6,180 bases of DNA from an uncultured Acidobacteriota bacterium. GTDB taxonomy: Bacteria; Acidobacteriota; JAAYUB01. The position numbers and the translations under genes are program-made. Shown piece after piece: positions 5,198-6,180 of the stretch. How positions within the stretch are numbered: position 1 is the stretch's first letter; each line of letters opens with the position of its first letter. The notes under the pieces are model-generated. The model did not search any database and was not told where the DNA came from. It saw only the letters and a program-made list of their open reading frames with translations. The DNA lies in NCBI GenBank assembly GCA_937925645.1, contig CALAMB010000316.1, positions 1-6,180 on the forward strand. The letters run 5' to 3'.

Positions 5198-5821
5198 TTA
5201 CTCGGCCGCGGACAGCCGGGCTTTCAACCGGTCTACCTGCGCCCACGGGTAATCGGGATGGCCGTCCCGCAGGGCATCCAGCCGGGCGAGCAGCGCCTGG
5301 GCCCTGGCGGCGCCTTTGGGCGAGTAGCTCTCGTAAATGGCATAGGCGAACAGCGCCTGAAAACTGGCCGGATCTTGCGCCAGGGCCTCCTCGTACAGCC
5401 CGCGCGCCTGGCTGTCCAGTTGCCGCACCCGCTCCTGGCCGACCTGCTCCATCAGGCCGGCCTGGGCCAGCCAACCGATGTAACCGCCGGTGGCGCTGGC
5501 CTTGGCCGCGAGCACATCCGGGGAATCCGGAAACTGCTCGGCCAGGCGGGAAAAGAATGAGTACGCCCGGGGGAAATCGCCGCCCTGCTGGACGGCGCCC
5601 CAGTACGCCTGCTGGGCCAGGCCGAAGGTCTGGTCGGAAACCCCGGCACTGAGCTCCATGGCCAGCTCGAAACAGGCGGCAGCGTCGACCGTGCGTCCGG
5701 CGTCGCGAAACGCCTCGCCGCGAACCAGCACCGGATTGCCGGGATCCTCACCCGCGGCGCCGGCGCCGAACCCTGCGGCCGTCAGTACGAGCACAAACAA
5801 GAGACTGAAAACAACTTTCAT
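5198..5821 (-). CDS. secreted TPR-like repeat protein of unknown function
   Basis: The 207-residue product starts with a clear signal peptide (M-K-V-V then a hydrophobic stretch to about residue 18, with small residues G-A-G-A-A at 19-23), so it is probably periplasmic or secreted. The remainder is almost all helical with tetratricopeptide-like pairs. Examples are residues ~30-60 (G-E-A-F-R-D-A-G-R ending A-A-A-C-F-E-L-A-M-E-L), ~64-100 (ending F-F-S-R-L-A-E-Q-F-P-D-S) and ~134-166 (G-L-Y-E-E-A-L-A-Q-D-P-A-S-F-Q-A-L-F-A-Y-A). Such folds usually mediate protein-protein contacts; no catalytic motif is seen. The frame is open upstream to 5869, but GGAGG at 5828-5832 lies 6 nt before ATG 5821 and the signal peptide begins there. 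The extra upstream residues would be translated from the operator palindrome. It follows a winged-helix regulator gene by 54 nt and has its own terminator. Partner unknown. Confidence 0.82.
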   Translation of the reverse strand: MKVVFSLLFVLVLTAAGFGAGAAGEDPGNPVLVRGEAFRDAGRTVDAAACFELAMELSAGVSDQTFGLAQQAYWGAVQQGGDFPRAYSFFSRLAEQFPDSPDVLAAKASATGGYIGWLAQAGLMEQVGQERVRQLDSQARGLYEEALAQDPASFQALFAYAIYESYSPKGAARAQALLARLDALRDGHPDYPWAQVDRLKARLSAAE

Positions 5822-5827
5822 CAGACA

Positions 5828-5832
5828 CCTCC
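5828..5832 (-). promoter_or_regulatory. ribosome binding site of the TPR-like gene
   Basis: GGAGG on the minus strand, 6 nt ahead of ATG 5821. This supports the shorter start over the open frame reaching 5869. Confidence 0.75.
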
Positions 5833-5842
5833 AAAACAAAGT

Positions 5843-5859
5843 ACTCTGTATTACAGAGT
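5843..5859. promoter_or_regulatory. 17-bp palindromic candidate operator
   Basis: ACTCTGTATTACAGAGT is a perfect palindrome: 8-bp arms around one base, with a TGTA-T-TACA core. It lies between the regulator stop (5876) and the ribosome site of the TPR gene. A possible -35, TTGACT, sits just upstream on the minus strand (5869-5864), and no clean -10 is seen at 16-18 nt. A one-base centre disfavours an RNA hairpin. The size and symmetry fit a dimeric winged-helix protein, and the neighbouring regulator is the obvious candidate ligand (inference). Confidence 0.6.
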
Positions 5860-5875
5860 TTAGAGTCAAAAAAAA

Positions 5876-6172
5876 CTAGTCCTCCGCGGCGATGATCCGC
5901 CGCATGGTCTTGACATAGCTCGTGAAGGCCTTCCGGCCCTTTTCCGTCAAACGATACAGGGTGGCCGGCTTGCGCCCGACGAACGTCTTGGTCATGGCCA
6001 CGTAGCCGGCCGTCTCCAGCTTCAGCAGATGGGCGCCGAGGTTGCCGTCGGTGGCCCCGATCCGGTCACGCAGGTAGGTGAACTCCGCCTCCTCCGCCGC
6101 CACGAGGATCGAAAGCACCGCCAGGCGGATCTGGCTGTGAATCAGGGGATCCAGATCAGGCATGGGTGTCAT
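5876..6172 (-). CDS. small winged-helix transcriptional regulator (MarR/ArsR-like fold, PF13601-type)
   Basis: The 98-residue protein is essentially one winged-helix DNA-binding domain. An N-terminal helix (D-P-L-I-H-S-Q-I-R-L-A-V-L-S-I-L) is followed by a helix at ~30-38 (F-T-Y-L-R-D-R-I-G). The recognition helix carries T-D-G-N-L-G-A-H-L-L-K-L-E (~41-53), and the wing has F-V-G-R-K-P-A-T-L-Y-R-L-T (~63-75). The closing helix is E-K-G-R-K-A-F-T-S-Y-V. This arrangement is characteristic of short regulators in the PF13601 group, usually dimeric and often controlling adjacent genes. No metal-binding cysteines are seen (no Cys at all), which argues against a metal-sensing ArsR. ATG 6172 and ATG 6163 are both possible starts; any ribosome site for 6172 would fall partly outside the window, so the start is unsettled. 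Eight T residues follow the stop without a preceding hairpin, so read-through into the TPR gene is plausible. Ligand and regulon are unknown. Confidence 0.85.
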   Translation of the reverse strand: MTPMPDLDPLIHSQIRLAVLSILVAAEEAEFTYLRDRIGATDGNLGAHLLKLETAGYVAMTKTFVGRKPATLYRLTEKGRKAFTSYVKTMRRIIAAED

Positions 6173-6180
6173 GGCGTTTA

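Noticed and set aside
4605..5474. Minus-strand frame spanning the protease and TPR genes
   Set aside because: It is out of frame with two well-supported genes and would be interrupted by the strong terminator between them.
3947..5560. Plus-strand open frame of about 537 codons
   Set aside because: It runs antisense across the protease gene, a terminator and the TPR gene; composition is typical of a shadow frame in high-GC DNA.

Overview
The window reads as a piece of a GC-rich Gram-negative bacterial genome. Two proteins carry N-terminal signal peptides, and the largest gene is an exported Tricorn-type (S41) protease homologue of a kind common in Acidobacteriota, Bacteroidota, Myxococcota and similar phyla. 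Dense degenerate GATTACGA-type intergenic repeats suggest a repeat-tolerant, large-genome lineage. The phylum cannot be fixed from sequence alone; an Acidobacteriota-like origin is a guess.

Left part (1-1714), accessory in character. A plus-strand hicA-hicB toxin-antitoxin pair (271-752) sits behind a TATAAT-type promoter, with a short inverted repeat just after the expected transcription start. The pair looks lower in GC than the rest of the window. It is bracketed by two inverted copies of a ~40-bp element (68-107 and 1050-1089), each with a CTGCCAA/TTGGCAG hairpin. From 753 to 1714 there is no convincing gene. The stretch is packed with repeats: two GATTACGA-rich blocks of similar layout, an 8-bp tandem array (1431-1481), a 32-bp inverted-repeat pair (1137-1168 and 1354-1385) and a 21-bp palindrome (842-862).

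Right part (1715-6180), all on the minus strand and chromosomal in character. In transcription order it holds a small winged-helix regulator (6172-5876), a secreted TPR-like protein (5821-5198) closed by a strong intrinsic terminator (5130-5170), and the ~1,100-residue Tricorn-like protease (5020-1715) closed by its own terminator (1635-1667). Both terminators are perfect stems with a T-tract in the minus direction. A perfect 17-bp palindrome lies between the regulator and the TPR gene and is the best candidate operator.

Functionally, the regulator probably controls the TPR gene, possibly together with itself. The protease is an independent unit that probably degrades peptides outside the cytoplasm. 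hicAB is a stand-alone accessory module with no visible functional link to its neighbours. The most unusual feature is the layered repeat structure around hicAB, not a new enzyme system.
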